Notes: generated by a model from the letters alone, not told the origin. 64,000 nt of DNA from an uncultured Bacteroidia bacterium (GCA_902788095.1 CADAIT010000002.1:73764-137763); one strand, 5' to 3'. Positions 35,072-42,751 are shown, counted from the first letter of the stretch. Translations and numbers: made by a program.

Positions 35072-36535
35072 TTAAAAGGGATCCGCATCCGCGAAGGGAT
35101 TTCCCATGAAAGCGCACATATCCCCGGACTTCTTCTCTACTTTTATCTTCATAGCCCTAAGTCTAGTGGAGAAAGTTTTCTGTGTCATCTGGCGATACCC
35201 GTTTTCTAAACACCACTCCTTAAATGCCCGGTATGCTTCTGCGACCTTTATACGCATCGAATCTGTTGCGATGATCTCTTTCTCAGAGAGGTATAGCGCT
35301 ACCGGGTCTGCTTCCTTTCTATAGTCTTCTTGTGCTTGCTTCAGTAAGGGCGAATCTGTGAATCTTCCCTGCCTGCAAAGTCTGGAAGCGCCTTCCAGAA
35401 TCCAGTACATTATACCGACATATTCGGAGCGGAGTTTTGAATCGAGGTTTATATCTACCTTATCTTCTGGAATCTGCTTATTGAATGGGATAATTAGAAA
35501 CCTCCGAAAGAAGCCGTCACTAATATCCGATGTTGCCGGAAGCGAGTTCATGGCAATGATAGCACGAGGGTAGTTTTGTGTCAAATATGGTTGCCGATAT
35601 AATGGTTTTGCCATCAGCGGCTCTCCGCTTGCGTAAGCCTTCAAAGCCCCCTCATCTCCTTTCCCTATGAAATTGCCACTATCAGTACAAAGATTAGCAA
35701 TCTTGTCTTTCATCGGTGGAATCTTTTGTCCGCTAGCCTCTGTAATCTGGCTTATACTGAAATTGGAGACATTCTCACTACCCAAAATCCCAATAAGGGC
35801 ATTTAATATCGTGGACTTTCCGTTTCGGCCACTCCCAAGGAAGACAATTAGCTTCTCTAGTTGAGGCCCTCCAATCACATACCCCAGGGCTTCTTGGATA
35901 ATCGGTATCAGTTCCGGCTCCAGATCTTCTTCCAGCACCTTTTTCCAGGTAGGACAATTCTGTGCTTCGTACGGAAGATTGATTGTGTGCCTAGGTTGCA
36001 GTTCTGGGGATGGCATCAGCAAGCGCCCTTGCTTTACATCATAAATCCCGTTAGTAAAGGCTAAGAGACTTGGATTGGGAGAATAATGGCAATCTCCATT
36101 ATTCCGCATTCTTTTGAGGATAAAATCGGCAATAACTTTATCTGAACGCACGATATAGGCGTTCCCAACTTCCAGCTTCTCCAGAACAATACCTAACAAA
36201 CATTGCAAAGCATTGTAGTCTATTAGTTCATAGAAAAGACCATTGTAGAGCCTGATGATATCGCCATCTTCAAATAGAGCAAGATGAACGCCATCTTCGG
36301 ACTTGTAGGCAACAACGGCATCATAAATGGCCTTACACATTCTTCCTTCAAGGTCTCGATTGATGTTTTTGTCGAACTGCCCCAGATGTCGAAGGTCTGA
36401 AACGGCAGACACAAGATAGGATACAAAAACTTGTCGGGCGACTTGCGAAGATGTAAGATTTTGATTATCTTTGCGTTGTGGTTTTTTAGCCTCCTCTCCA
36501 CATCTCTGGAAGGGGGCTTCTCTTTTATCTTCCAT
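35072..36535 (-). CDS. P4/D5-type primase-helicase (SF3) of the element
   Basis: A 487-residue protein. Residues about 80-200 are the D5 N-terminal region (DGDIIRLYNGLFYELIDY, LLAFTNGIYDV, LPYEAQNCPTW). The SF3 helicase core has Walker A FLGSGRNGKSTILNAL, Walker B in DKIANLCTDSGNF, and sensor AIIAMNSLPATSDISDGFFRRFLIIPF. A C-terminal winged-helix-like region follows (SLCLENGYRQMTQKTFSTRL in outline). It unwinds DNA for autonomous replication after excision. It is the same family used by phage P4 and by many PICIs. Its start overlaps the HTH gene by 11 bases. Confidence 0.9.
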   Translation of the reverse strand: MEDKREAPFQRCGEEAKKPQRKDNQNLTSSQVARQVFVSYLVSAVSDLRHLGQFDKNINRDLEGRMCKAIYDAVVAYKSEDGVHLALFEDGDIIRLYNGLFYELIDYNALQCLLGIVLEKLEVGNAYIVRSDKVIADFILKRMRNNGDCHYSPNPSLLAFTNGIYDVKQGRLLMPSPELQPRHTINLPYEAQNCPTWKKVLEEDLEPELIPIIQEALGYVIGGPQLEKLIVFLGSGRNGKSTILNALIGILGSENVSNFSISQITEASGQKIPPMKDKIANLCTDSGNFIGKGDEGALKAYASGEPLMAKPLYRQPYLTQNYPRAIIAMNSLPATSDISDGFFRRFLIIPFNKQIPEDKVDINLDSKLRSEYVGIMYWILEGASRLCRQGRFTDSPLLKQAQEDYRKEADPVALYLSEKEIIATDSMRIKVAEAYRAFKEWCLENGYRQMTQKTFSTRLRAMKIKVEKKSGDMCAFMGNPFADADPF

Positions 36536-36875
36536 AGTTCCGCCCTCCTTCTTCCTTCACGGTTGGATGATGCTTGAATTTACGCAGTTCCCCACTTTCC
36601 ACGATGCGGTCAAATTCATCTGCTGGAACAAGGGTCTTTCGGCCAACTTTCGTGACCGAGATAAGACCTTTATTGACTAGAGCATGAAATGTTGGCAAAC
36701 TACACCGGAGTATTTCACAACACTCCTGCCTGGTGTAATACCTTTCTAATTTCTCGGTCTTCGTAGAGACCTGCTCCCAGAGATTCCGGAAGATTCTCTC
36801 GCCAAAGGCAAGCAAATCTTCTTGGGTCAGTTGGTATAATACGGTGCCGTGCTCCGGCGCTAATTTTGAAGTCAT
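36525..36875 (-). CDS. Helix-turn-helix DNA-binding protein, excisionase-like
   Basis: A 116-residue protein. The N-terminal 50 residues are helical (LTQEDLLAFGERIFRNLWEQV). Then comes a MerR/excisionase-type winged HTH: YYTRQECCEILRCSLPTFHALVNKGLISVTKVGRKTLVPADEFDRIV in outline. Proteins of this type direct excision or act as AlpA-like activators in satellites. It is the first gene of the replication operon (HTH, helicase, small protein, primase, TerS-like) and follows its own -7 element. Confidence 0.8.
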   Translation of the reverse strand: MTSKLAPEHGTVLYQLTQEDLLAFGERIFRNLWEQVSTKTEKLERYYTRQECCEILRCSLPTFHALVNKGLISVTKVGRKTLVPADEFDRIVESGELRKFKHHPTVKEEGGRNYGR

Positions 36876-36940
36876 GTTCTGCCTCCTTTATTTACGGTTA
36901 AACAAATGGAAAGCGTCCTTTCCGCTTGGATATCCGATGA

Positions 36941-36948
36941 CAAATGTA
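36941..36948 (-). promoter_or_regulatory. -7 element of the element replication operon
   Basis: TACATTTG on the minus strand, 65 bases before the HTH gene; no clear -33 box. Confidence 0.5.
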
Positions 36949-36991
36949 ATGACTTTAATTCTATTTAACTAGCTAATAATCAGTATGTTAA

Positions 36992-37027
36992 GGAAAAAAT
37001 AAAGGGAAACTCTATGATAGTTTCCCT
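36992..37027 (-). terminator. Terminator of the integrase operon
   Basis: A minus-strand stem of 9 pairs (37019-37027 with 37003-37011, 7-base loop) followed by TTTATTTTTTCC. It separates the integrase transcript from the replication operon. Confidence 0.85.
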
Positions 37028-37056
37028 AAAAAGATTCCCAATTGATAATCAGCAAA

Positions 37057-37854
37057 TTATGCTTCTCCCGTTTCCTCCTCTACTTTGATTCTATGGTATG
37101 CTTCAATCCAACTTCTTACAGCCCTGCCCTGCATATGTATATCGCCTTTATCTATATTCTTAAATTTCCATGCCTCTTGCTTGTGATCCAAATAGCCAGC
37201 ACAAGCAAGATAGTTAAACACAAAATAAAGTTTGTTTTCTAGAATCCAATCCTTTGGCAGAAAAGAATCAATAATCCATTCACTGATATGGCCGAGCATA
37301 GGATTCAGGCTATGCTTCCCCCCTTGCTTATTTCCGATATAAGCCTTGTATTCATCTTGCTTTATAGATTCATACCCTATTATGGTATCAAGTTCCTGTA
37401 TTGAATAGCCTTCTTCCTGAGGTAACACTCCCGGAGGATAAGGGATGAGATATGCTCTACCCGTACCCCCACCGCCATAACCCTTATTGAGAATCATATT
37501 TGCGCCCAAATCTGTAATCTCTAGTCCGCTCTGCGCTGTTATCTTGGCTCTCTTTTGTATTCTTTTGTCAAGATAATCTACCAAAGCGCCAATCATTATT
37601 GAGCGTGATGCGTTTCCGTACTGTTCTGAAGCCCCACCAGCTATGATTGTCATACCATTAGCAGATGTCAATAACTGCTTGAGCAACATGGCATTCTCAA
37701 GCACCGAAAAATCTGACATAATCTCTTCTTCTGTATAGAATCTTTTCTCAAGCCTATCCTTGAGCAAGGATAGTAGTGCGTAATAACCATACCCCGAAAG
37801 ATTGTTAGCTCGACATAAGATCTTATATTCTTGAATAGCCTTCTCCGTTTCCAT
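37057..37854 (-). CDS. Unknown protein between integrase and HTH genes
   Basis: A 265-residue soluble protein with no signal or membrane helix. The N-terminal 70 residues are helical. The middle contains a Gly-rich segment NKGYGGGGTGRAYLIPYPPG, and the C-terminal 80 residues are Trp- and helix-rich. I do not recognise a family. It starts 12 bases after the integrase stop and is followed by a terminator, so it is expressed with the integrase. Possible roles are recombination accessory factor or helper-phage interference; the sequence does not decide. Confidence 0.6.
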   Translation of the reverse strand: METEKAIQEYKILCRANNLSGYGYYALLSLLKDRLEKRFYTEEEIMSDFSVLENAMLLKQLLTSANGMTIIAGGASEQYGNASRSIMIGALVDYLDKRIQKRAKITAQSGLEITDLGANMILNKGYGGGGTGRAYLIPYPPGVLPQEEGYSIQELDTIIGYESIKQDEYKAYIGNKQGGKHSLNPMLGHISEWIIDSFLPKDWILENKLYFVFNYLACAGYLDHKQEAWKFKNIDKGDIHMQGRAVRSWIEAYHRIKVEEETGEA

Positions 37855-37866
37855 AATGAAATACGA

Positions 37867-39255
37867 TTAAAAAAGTTCTTCGTTACTACTTTCATTCTTC
37901 TTGGCCTTATCCAGAATCTCGGCAATCTCATCGGCCAGTTCATCAGCACTTTCAGCGATATAGAGATAGAAACTGCTCTCGGTCTTGTGTCCGCTGATGC
38001 TCATCAATTGCCGTGTCGTAAAGAGCTTGCTTTTGTAGAGATTCGTAATGCCGGAGCGCCTAGCGCTATGAGTAGATATAAGGTCATATTTTCGCTTGAT
38101 GACATTGCCCTCCACATCGGTTTCAACAGTCATCGTCTTTGCTTCTATGGCCTTTTTTTCTTTCAGAGTCAGGATTGTCCGGAAACTCGCCTGCAAAGAG
38201 GGAACGGTCTCCGATAGTTTCTTTAAGATTTTCTTTATATAACGATTGATAATTACATCTGAAATATGGGGGATACGATAGTCATATTTCTCTACAAGCG
38301 TCTGCAGATTATCGTTGAGGATGGGTACAACCGTGCTATTTCCTGTCTTCTCCTGGACTATGCGGATTACCTTCGTGCCTTTGGCCGTAGTGCTGAAATT
38401 GGAGGGCTTGAGATTAGCGTAGTCAGAAACACGCTGGCAGGTATACACCCCGATAAGAAAGACATCTCGCACCTGGTCATTAAGGCTACCCGGCTCCAAG
38501 GGCATTTCATATAGCGCTTGGACTTCTTCTGTGTTGAGGTAGGTTTTCGTTGTGGCGCAGCCCTCTATCTCCTTTATCTTTTGAATACCTTTCAGGCATT
38601 TGAGATTATCGTGGAGGTTGTGATTATAGGCATACTGCACAAGGGCTTTGAAGCAAATAATATACTTATTGATTGTCTTTGTCAAGTAGCCGTAATCCTC
38701 CATAAATTTGACAAAAGCATCAAGGGTAACTTTGTCCAGAGTTTCCCAAAGCAAAACCTTCCCAGTCTTCTCCTCATATTCTTTTTCAAAGCGCTCATAG
38801 ACATTACGAAAAGTAATCCAGACTTTAATGGTGTCATAGTCATAGCGCTCTGAACCGTGTTTGAAAGCGCCGGATTTCATCTGCTCGATAAGCCAATTGA
38901 GGTACGGTAGCATAGCGGTGGGGATAGCATCCTCAGTAACTGTTTCTAGGGCTATGAAATCAGAAAGCCCTCTGGCCGTAATCTCCTTTTTCTTCTGATT
39001 AAGCTGGTCTATATGGATTATTAAGCGCTCTCGCAGGTCATTGAGTCTGGCGGAGAGTTTGCCCATCTTTTCATACAGTTCAGGATTTGCCTTCTTGTTT
39101 ACGGCTTTGGGCATTCCGGCCTTTTTGTCCCATTGTGAAGCGATGATTGTTTCTTCCGTTGGAATCCTGATATCAGCATCTGTAGTCCTTACCCTTGCCC
39201 ATATCGTGACCGGAGTAGTCTTTTTGTCGGAGCGTAGAAAAAAGCGTACTGTCAT
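37867..39255 (-). CDS. Tyrosine recombinase (integrase) of the element
   Basis: A 462-residue site-specific recombinase. The N-terminal arm-binding domain is the Bacteroidetes type (TVRFFLRSDKKTTPVTIWAR), followed by a SAM-like core-binding domain (about residues 110-210). The catalytic domain (about 230-440) keeps Arg in TCQRVSDYANLK, His-x-x-Arg in STHSARRSGITNLY, His in SGHKTESSFY and the nucleophile Tyr in LYIAES. The length is typical for arm-type integrases. It is adjacent to the right attachment site and probably binds the 21-bp repeats at both ends. Confidence 0.95.
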   Translation of the reverse strand: MTVRFFLRSDKKTTPVTIWARVRTTDADIRIPTEETIIASQWDKKAGMPKAVNKKANPELYEKMGKLSARLNDLRERLIIHIDQLNQKKKEITARGLSDFIALETVTEDAIPTAMLPYLNWLIEQMKSGAFKHGSERYDYDTIKVWITFRNVYERFEKEYEEKTGKVLLWETLDKVTLDAFVKFMEDYGYLTKTINKYIICFKALVQYAYNHNLHDNLKCLKGIQKIKEIEGCATTKTYLNTEEVQALYEMPLEPGSLNDQVRDVFLIGVYTCQRVSDYANLKPSNFSTTAKGTKVIRIVQEKTGNSTVVPILNDNLQTLVEKYDYRIPHISDVIINRYIKKILKKLSETVPSLQASFRTILTLKEKKAIEAKTMTVETDVEGNVIKRKYDLISTHSARRSGITNLYKSKLFTTRQLMSISGHKTESSFYLYIAESADELADEIAEILDKAKKNESSNEELF

Positions 39256-39287
39256 CTCGAATCGAATTAACTTTCAACAATGCAGTA

Positions 39288-39319
39288 CAAAGATACAAAA
39301 AGAATTGATTGTACCCAAA
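39288..39319 (-). promoter_or_regulatory. Promoter of the integrase gene
   Basis: On the minus strand TTTG (39316-39319), 20 bases, TATCTTTG (39288-39295). The -33 box lies inside the 21-bp integrase arm repeat, so bound integrase would cover it. Confidence 0.8.
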
Positions 39320-39329
39320 TTTGTACCCG
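39309..39329. repeat. Right copy of the 21-bp integrase arm-type repeat
   Basis: Identical over 21 bases to 31501-31521, in the same orientation, 109 bases inside attR. It contains the integrase -33 box. Confidence 0.8.
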
Positions 39330-39437
39330 CGAATCTTTAATCTTGCATTTCTTTAATTAACGCAAATCGCGTCTATAAGTTAATATATCAGCATTTTATA
39401 ATAAACTTGAAATAAATAAAAGTATCAAGTTTAGGTG

Positions 39438-39450
39438 CGCTTCGCACCTC
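39438..39450. repeat. Right attachment core (attR)
   Basis: CGCTTCGCACCTC, identical to the tRNA-Cys 3' end. With the bases to its left it forms AGGTGCG-CTT-CGCACCT (39433-39449), a 7-bp hairpin that copies the tRNA acceptor stem. Confidence 0.85.
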
Positions 39451-39453
39451 CAA

Positions 39454-39498
39454 CAACGAGGCCGGCTTGAGTCAATGTGACTTGGGTCGGCCTCGTTG
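39454..39498 (+). terminator. Hairpin to the right of attR, probable original tRNA-Cys terminator
   Basis: An 11-bp perfect stem (39454-39464 with 39488-39498) continues inward with G-U and Watson-Crick pairs to a 3-base loop, about 21 pairs in all. The T-run after it is weak. Before integration it would have lain directly after tRNA-Cys. Confidence 0.6.
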
Positions 39499-39530
39499 CT
39501 GTTCTGTTTCGGTAGTGATACTATATGTAT

Positions 39531-39650
39531 AAAAAAAAGAGAGTCGGCCTGTCTCAGGCGGACGCTCTTACTAACCACATAATTAATAACACTAAAACTA
39601 ATAACCAATAGAATGATTCCGCGAAGAGAACCTTGCTTCCTCATTCCGGA
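39531..39650 (-). ncRNA. Candidate small RNA of about 110 bases with its own promoter and terminator
   Basis: A full promoter on the minus strand (39653-39683) is followed about 85 bases later by an imperfect hairpin (39542-39570, core CCTG-AGA-CAGG) and a run of eight T (39531-39538). No gene follows on that strand for it to control. Position, size and promoter-to-terminator layout resemble small RNAs such as the Bacteroidales-1 class, but I cannot assign it to a family. Confidence 0.5.
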
Positions 39651-39652
39651 TA

Positions 39653-39683
39653 CAAAGGTACGGCAATTTTTTTAATTTGCAAA
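39653..39683 (-). promoter_or_regulatory. Promoter of the candidate small RNA
   Basis: On the minus strand TTTG (39680-39683), 19 bases, TACCTTTG (39653-39660). Confidence 0.8.
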
Positions 39684-39971
39684 TTTTTTCAAAAGATTTT
39701 TTACAAAATTTTTTACTAATTATGATAAATAGTTGATTATCAGTTAAATAAATATTAACCTGATAGAACACCTATTCTTCGTAAAAATTTTCAATAAGCG
39801 TTTACCGCATTCAATTGCCGTTTTTGCCGCTTTGGGAACACTTCGGCACGAAAGGACGTTTACAAACCGTAAGAATAAACAAAGTAGTGCTTACACACTG
39901 TAAGCACTACCCCTATTTAACTTTCGCATGTGCGAAAGCTGAATCTCTATCGCAAATCAAGGAAGGGCGTT
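39684..39971. other. AT-rich non-coding stretch with two perfect hairpins
   Basis: No gene is visible. 39684-39810 is extremely AT-rich. A 12-bp perfect stem with loop CAC lies at 39884-39910 and an 8-bp stem with loop TG at 39921-39938. A weak hairpin (GGGCGT with ACGCCC, 39965-39984) overlaps the tdh stop codon. Confidence 0.6.
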
Positions 39972-40931
39972 TTATTTCACGCCCAGTTTGATACGAAGGT
40001 TTTTAATCATGTCCACCGTCATGCTGTCCATGTCGAAAGACGGCTTCCAGTCCCATTCCGCACGGGCGCAGCTGTCGTCCATGCTGTCCGGCCAGGACGT
40101 GGCAATGGCCTGGCGCACAGGATCCACTTCGTAACGGACCTGCAGCGAAGGAATGTATTCCCGGATTTTGCCGAAAATCTGTTCCGGTTCAAAGCTCATG
40201 GACGCAATGTTGAAGGAATTGCGGTGCTTCAGGCGGGAAGGGTCCGCCTCCATGAGCATCACGGCTGCACGAAGGGCGTCCGGCATATACATCATGTCCA
40301 TATAGGTGCCCGGAGCAATCGGACAGATAAACTCCTCCCCTTTCACCGCGCTGTAGTACACCTCGACGGCATAGTCCGTGGTACCGCCGCCCGGCAGCGT
40401 GGTGTAGGAAATCAGGCCCGGGAAACGCACCGAACGGGTATCGACACCATATTTATGGAAATAATAGTCGCTCAGCAGTTCCGTGGCCACTTTGGTGACA
40501 CCATACATGGAACGGGGACGCTGGATGGTATCCTGCGGCGTACCCACATGCGGGGTTTCCGGTCCGAAAGAGCCGATGGAAGAAGGCGTGAACACGGCCA
40601 CCCCTTTTTCGCGCGCAATCTCAAGGATGTTGAGCAGGCCATTCATCTGGATGTCCCAGGCCAGCAGGGGCTTCCGCTCCGCCACGGCCGACAACAAAGC
40701 GGCCAGGTTATAAATGGTGTCTATTTTGTAACGGGTGACGATGTCTGCCAGACCGGCGGCGTCGCGAACGTCGGCAATGGCTGACGGACCGCTTTCCAGG
40801 AGTTCACCTTTGGGTTCTGCACCGGGGATATACCCTGCAACAACCGTTCCCTGAGGTATTTCACGCCTCAGTTTCATTGTCAGCTCAGAGCCGATTTGGC
40901 CGGTTGACCCAACCACGAGAATGTTCTTCAT
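39972..40931 (-). CDS. tdh: L-threonine 3-dehydrogenase, SDR/epimerase type
   Basis: A 319-residue NAD-dependent enzyme of the extended SDR fold. The nucleotide-binding motif is VVGSTGQIGSEL, the active-site Ser and YxxxK are TPSSIGSFGP and MYGVTKVATELL, and PGLISYTTLPGGGTTDYAVE is characteristic of epimerase-like threonine dehydrogenases. It oxidises threonine to 2-amino-3-ketobutyrate. The divergent neighbour is kbl, which uses this product, and this supports the assignment over a generic UDP-sugar epimerase. Confidence 0.92.
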   Translation of the reverse strand: MKNILVVGSTGQIGSELTMKLRREIPQGTVVAGYIPGAEPKGELLESGPSAIADVRDAAGLADIVTRYKIDTIYNLAALLSAVAERKPLLAWDIQMNGLLNILEIAREKGVAVFTPSSIGSFGPETPHVGTPQDTIQRPRSMYGVTKVATELLSDYYFHKYGVDTRSVRFPGLISYTTLPGGGTTDYAVEVYYSAVKGEEFICPIAPGTYMDMMYMPDALRAAVMLMEADPSRLKHRNSFNIASMSFEPEQIFGKIREYIPSLQVRYEVDPVRQAIATSWPDSMDDSCARAEWDWKPSFDMDSMTVDMIKNLRIKLGVK

Positions 40932-40953
40932 TTCAGTTCTTAGTTTTATATCG

Positions 40954-40961
40954 CAAATTTA
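40954..40961 (-). promoter_or_regulatory. -7 element of tdh
   Basis: TAAATTTG on the minus strand, 22 bases before the ATG. Confidence 0.55.
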
Positions 40962-40995
40962 TGCTTTTTTATGTACATTTTCAAGATAAAAACAT

Positions 40996-41003
40996 TAAAT
41001 TTG
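40996..41003 (+). promoter_or_regulatory. -7 element of kbl
   Basis: TAAATTTG, 29 bases before the ATG. It faces the tdh -7 box across 34 bases, so the two genes may share control. Confidence 0.55.
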
Positions 41004-41032
41004 AAAGCAGAAAACCAATAACCCCATATATT

Positions 41033-42223
41033 ATGTACGGAAAATTCCAAGAATATCTACAAAATGAACTGAAAGCCATCGAGGAAGCCGGGCTTTACAA
41101 AAAGGAAAGGAACATTGCCAGCCCGCAAAGTGCGGAAATCACCCTGCAGGACGGCAGCAAGGCGCTCAACTTCTGCGCCAACAATTACCTGGGCCTGGCC
41201 GATAACCCGCGCCTGATTGCCGCCGCTAAAAAAGCCATGGACGACCGTGGTTACGGCATGTCGTCCGTGCGATTCATCTGTGGCACCCAGGACATCCACA
41301 AAGCCCTGGAAGCAGCCATCGCCGAGTATTTTCACACCGAGGATGCCATTTTGTATGCTGCCTGTTTCGACGCCAACGGCGGTGTTTTCGAGCCGCTGCT
41401 CACCGCCGAGGATGCCATCATCTCGGATTCCCTGAACCACGCATCCATCATCGACGGCGTACGTCTTTGCAAAGCGCAGCGCTTCCGCTATGCCAATGCC
41501 GACATGGCCGACCTGGAGGAAAAGCTGAAAGAAGCCCAGGCGTGCCGTTTCCGCATCATCGTCACGGACGGCGTATTCTCCATGGACGGCAACGTGGCCC
41601 CGATGGACCGGATTTGCGACCTGGCAGTGAAATATGACGCCCTGGTCATGGTGGATGAAAGCCACAGCGCCGGCGTCGTAGGCCCCACCGGACATGGCGT
41701 AGCGGAGCAATTCGGCTGCTACGGCCGCATTGACATTTTCACGGGCACCCTGGGCAAAGCCTTTGGCGGCGCCGTCGGCGGATTCACCACCGGACGGAAG
41801 GAAATCATCGACATGCTTCGCCAGCGCAGCCGCCCGTACCTGTTCTCCAACTCCATTCCGCCCATGGTGGCCGGTGCCGCGCTGGAGACCTTCCGCATCC
41901 TGAAGGAAAGCAACGCCCTGCACGACAAACTGCAGGAGAACGTGAACTACTTCCGCGACAAGATGCTCGCCGCCGGCTTCGACATCAAGCCCACCCAGAG
42001 CGCCATCTGCGCCGTCATGCTGTACGACGCTCCCCTGTCCCAGAAATTCGCCGCCAAGATGGCCGAAGAAGGCATCTTCGTCACCGGTTTCTACTATCCG
42101 GTGGTGCCCAAGGGGCAGGCCCGCATCCGCGTACAGCTGAGCGCAGCACACGAAAAATCGCATCTGGACCAGGCGATTGCCGCATTTATCAAGGTTGGAA
42201 AGGAACTGGGCGTGCTGAAATAG
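41033..42223 (+). CDS. kbl: 2-amino-3-ketobutyrate CoA ligase (glycine C-acetyltransferase)
   Basis: A 396-residue PLP enzyme of the alpha-oxoamine synthase family, the standard length for Kbl. The start is at the ATG at 41033 (MYGKFQEYLQNEL). Key segments are NFCANNYLGLADNP, SVRFICGTQDIH, VDESHSAGVVG (Asp for PLP) and TGTLGKAFGGAVGG (Schiff-base Lys). It cleaves 2-amino-3-ketobutyrate with CoA to glycine and acetyl-CoA. Together with tdh it forms the threonine-to-glycine path, and the glycine cleavage operon at 52175-56387 could carry the glycine onward. Confidence 0.95.
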   Translation: MYGKFQEYLQNELKAIEEAGLYKKERNIASPQSAEITLQDGSKALNFCANNYLGLADNPRLIAAAKKAMDDRGYGMSSVRFICGTQDIHKALEAAIAEYFHTEDAILYAACFDANGGVFEPLLTAEDAIISDSLNHASIIDGVRLCKAQRFRYANADMADLEEKLKEAQACRFRIIVTDGVFSMDGNVAPMDRICDLAVKYDALVMVDESHSAGVVGPTGHGVAEQFGCYGRIDIFTGTLGKAFGGAVGGFTTGRKEIIDMLRQRSRPYLFSNSIPPMVAGAALETFRILKESNALHDKLQENVNYFRDKMLAAGFDIKPTQSAICAVMLYDAPLSQKFAAKMAEEGIFVTGFYYPVVPKGQARIRVQLSAAHEKSHLDQAIAAFIKVGKELGVLK

Positions 42224-42231
42224 CGTCCGAC

Positions 42232-42744
42232 CTACTCACCGTCTATCTGGTGTTCGAGGTTTTCTTCCTCGGACACCTTTTTTTGACCCGGCTTGCCGAA
42301 TATCACGAACTCGCTCATGAAGAAGTTGAACGCGCCGGAGAAGCACAAGCCCAGCAGGTTGCAGATGACCGGTTCGGAGGACCAATCCTGAAACCAGCCG
42401 AATGCCACAAAGAGGAAATGAAGCCCTTGCATGGCTACGAACTTAATAAGGTATGCCCCGATGGAAGCCGCATTATAACCCAGGAAATGACGGATGAAAG
42501 ACCGTGCCGAACGCTGGCTGATGCGCTCTTTCCAGACAAAGAAATACGCGATGATGAAATTCACCAGCGACGCCACCTCGAAGGAAATGGTGGGCGCCAC
42601 CCAGAAACTTCCCCAGTAATTTCCGTCGAACACAAAGGCCGACAGACACCAGTGAAGTCCAAGGTCCACCACCGTGCCCGCGCTGCTTGAAAGCACGAAC
42701 ATGACGAACTTGGTGAATATTTCTTTCTTCGTTCTCGGTTGCAT
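42232..42744 (-). CDS. GtrA-like membrane protein
   Basis: A 170-residue inner membrane protein from the ATG at 42744 (MQPRTKKEIFTKFVMF). Four helices fit the GtrA pattern: FVLSSSAGTVVDLGLHW, ISFEVASLVNFIIAYFFVWKE, ASIGAYLIKFVAMQGLHFL and NLLGLCFSGAFNFFMSEFVIF. The family is proposed to flip lipid-linked sugars or act in polysaccharide synthesis. The tail is charged. It is monocistronic with a full promoter. Confidence 0.88.
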   Translation of the reverse strand: MQPRTKKEIFTKFVMFVLSSSAGTVVDLGLHWCLSAFVFDGNYWGSFWVAPTISFEVASLVNFIIAYFFVWKERISQRSARSFIRHFLGYNAASIGAYLIKFVAMQGLHFLFVAFGWFQDWSSEPVICNLLGLCFSGAFNFFMSEFVIFGKPGQKKVSEEENLEHQIDGE

Positions 42745-42751
42745 GACTGCA

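Larger units (their letters stand above)
31453..39450. mobile_element. Integrated satellite-like element in tRNA-Cys
   Basis: A roughly 8-kb block that is visibly AT-richer than both flanks. It is bounded by a 13-bp direct repeat of the tRNA-Cys 3' end and has a tyrosine integrase at the right edge. Near both ends there is a second, identical 21-bp repeat, typical of integrase arm sites. Genes in order from the right are integrase, unknown 265-residue protein, HTH protein, P4/D5-type helicase, unknown small protein, Toprim primase, terminase-small-subunit-like protein and two lipoproteins. All are on the minus strand. No relaxase, type IV secretion, capsid, portal or tail gene is present. This matches the core of phage satellites better than that of conjugative or mobilizable elements. 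Confidence 0.85.

Noticed and set aside
34987..35088. Upstream extension of the small element gene to 35088
   Set aside because: The added residues come from AT-rich leader sequence overlapping the helicase stop and look non-coding.
31466..39450. Integrative conjugative or mobilizable element
   Set aside because: No relaxase, coupling protein or type IV secretion gene is visible, and all genes of the block are accounted for; unknown genes are too small or lack relaxase motifs.
39396..39644. 82-residue minus-strand frame with an Ile/Leu/Val-rich start, possible ilv leader peptide
   Set aside because: A terminator lies inside it, its ATG sits almost at the transcript start, and no branched-chain biosynthesis gene follows. 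It is better read as part of a small RNA.
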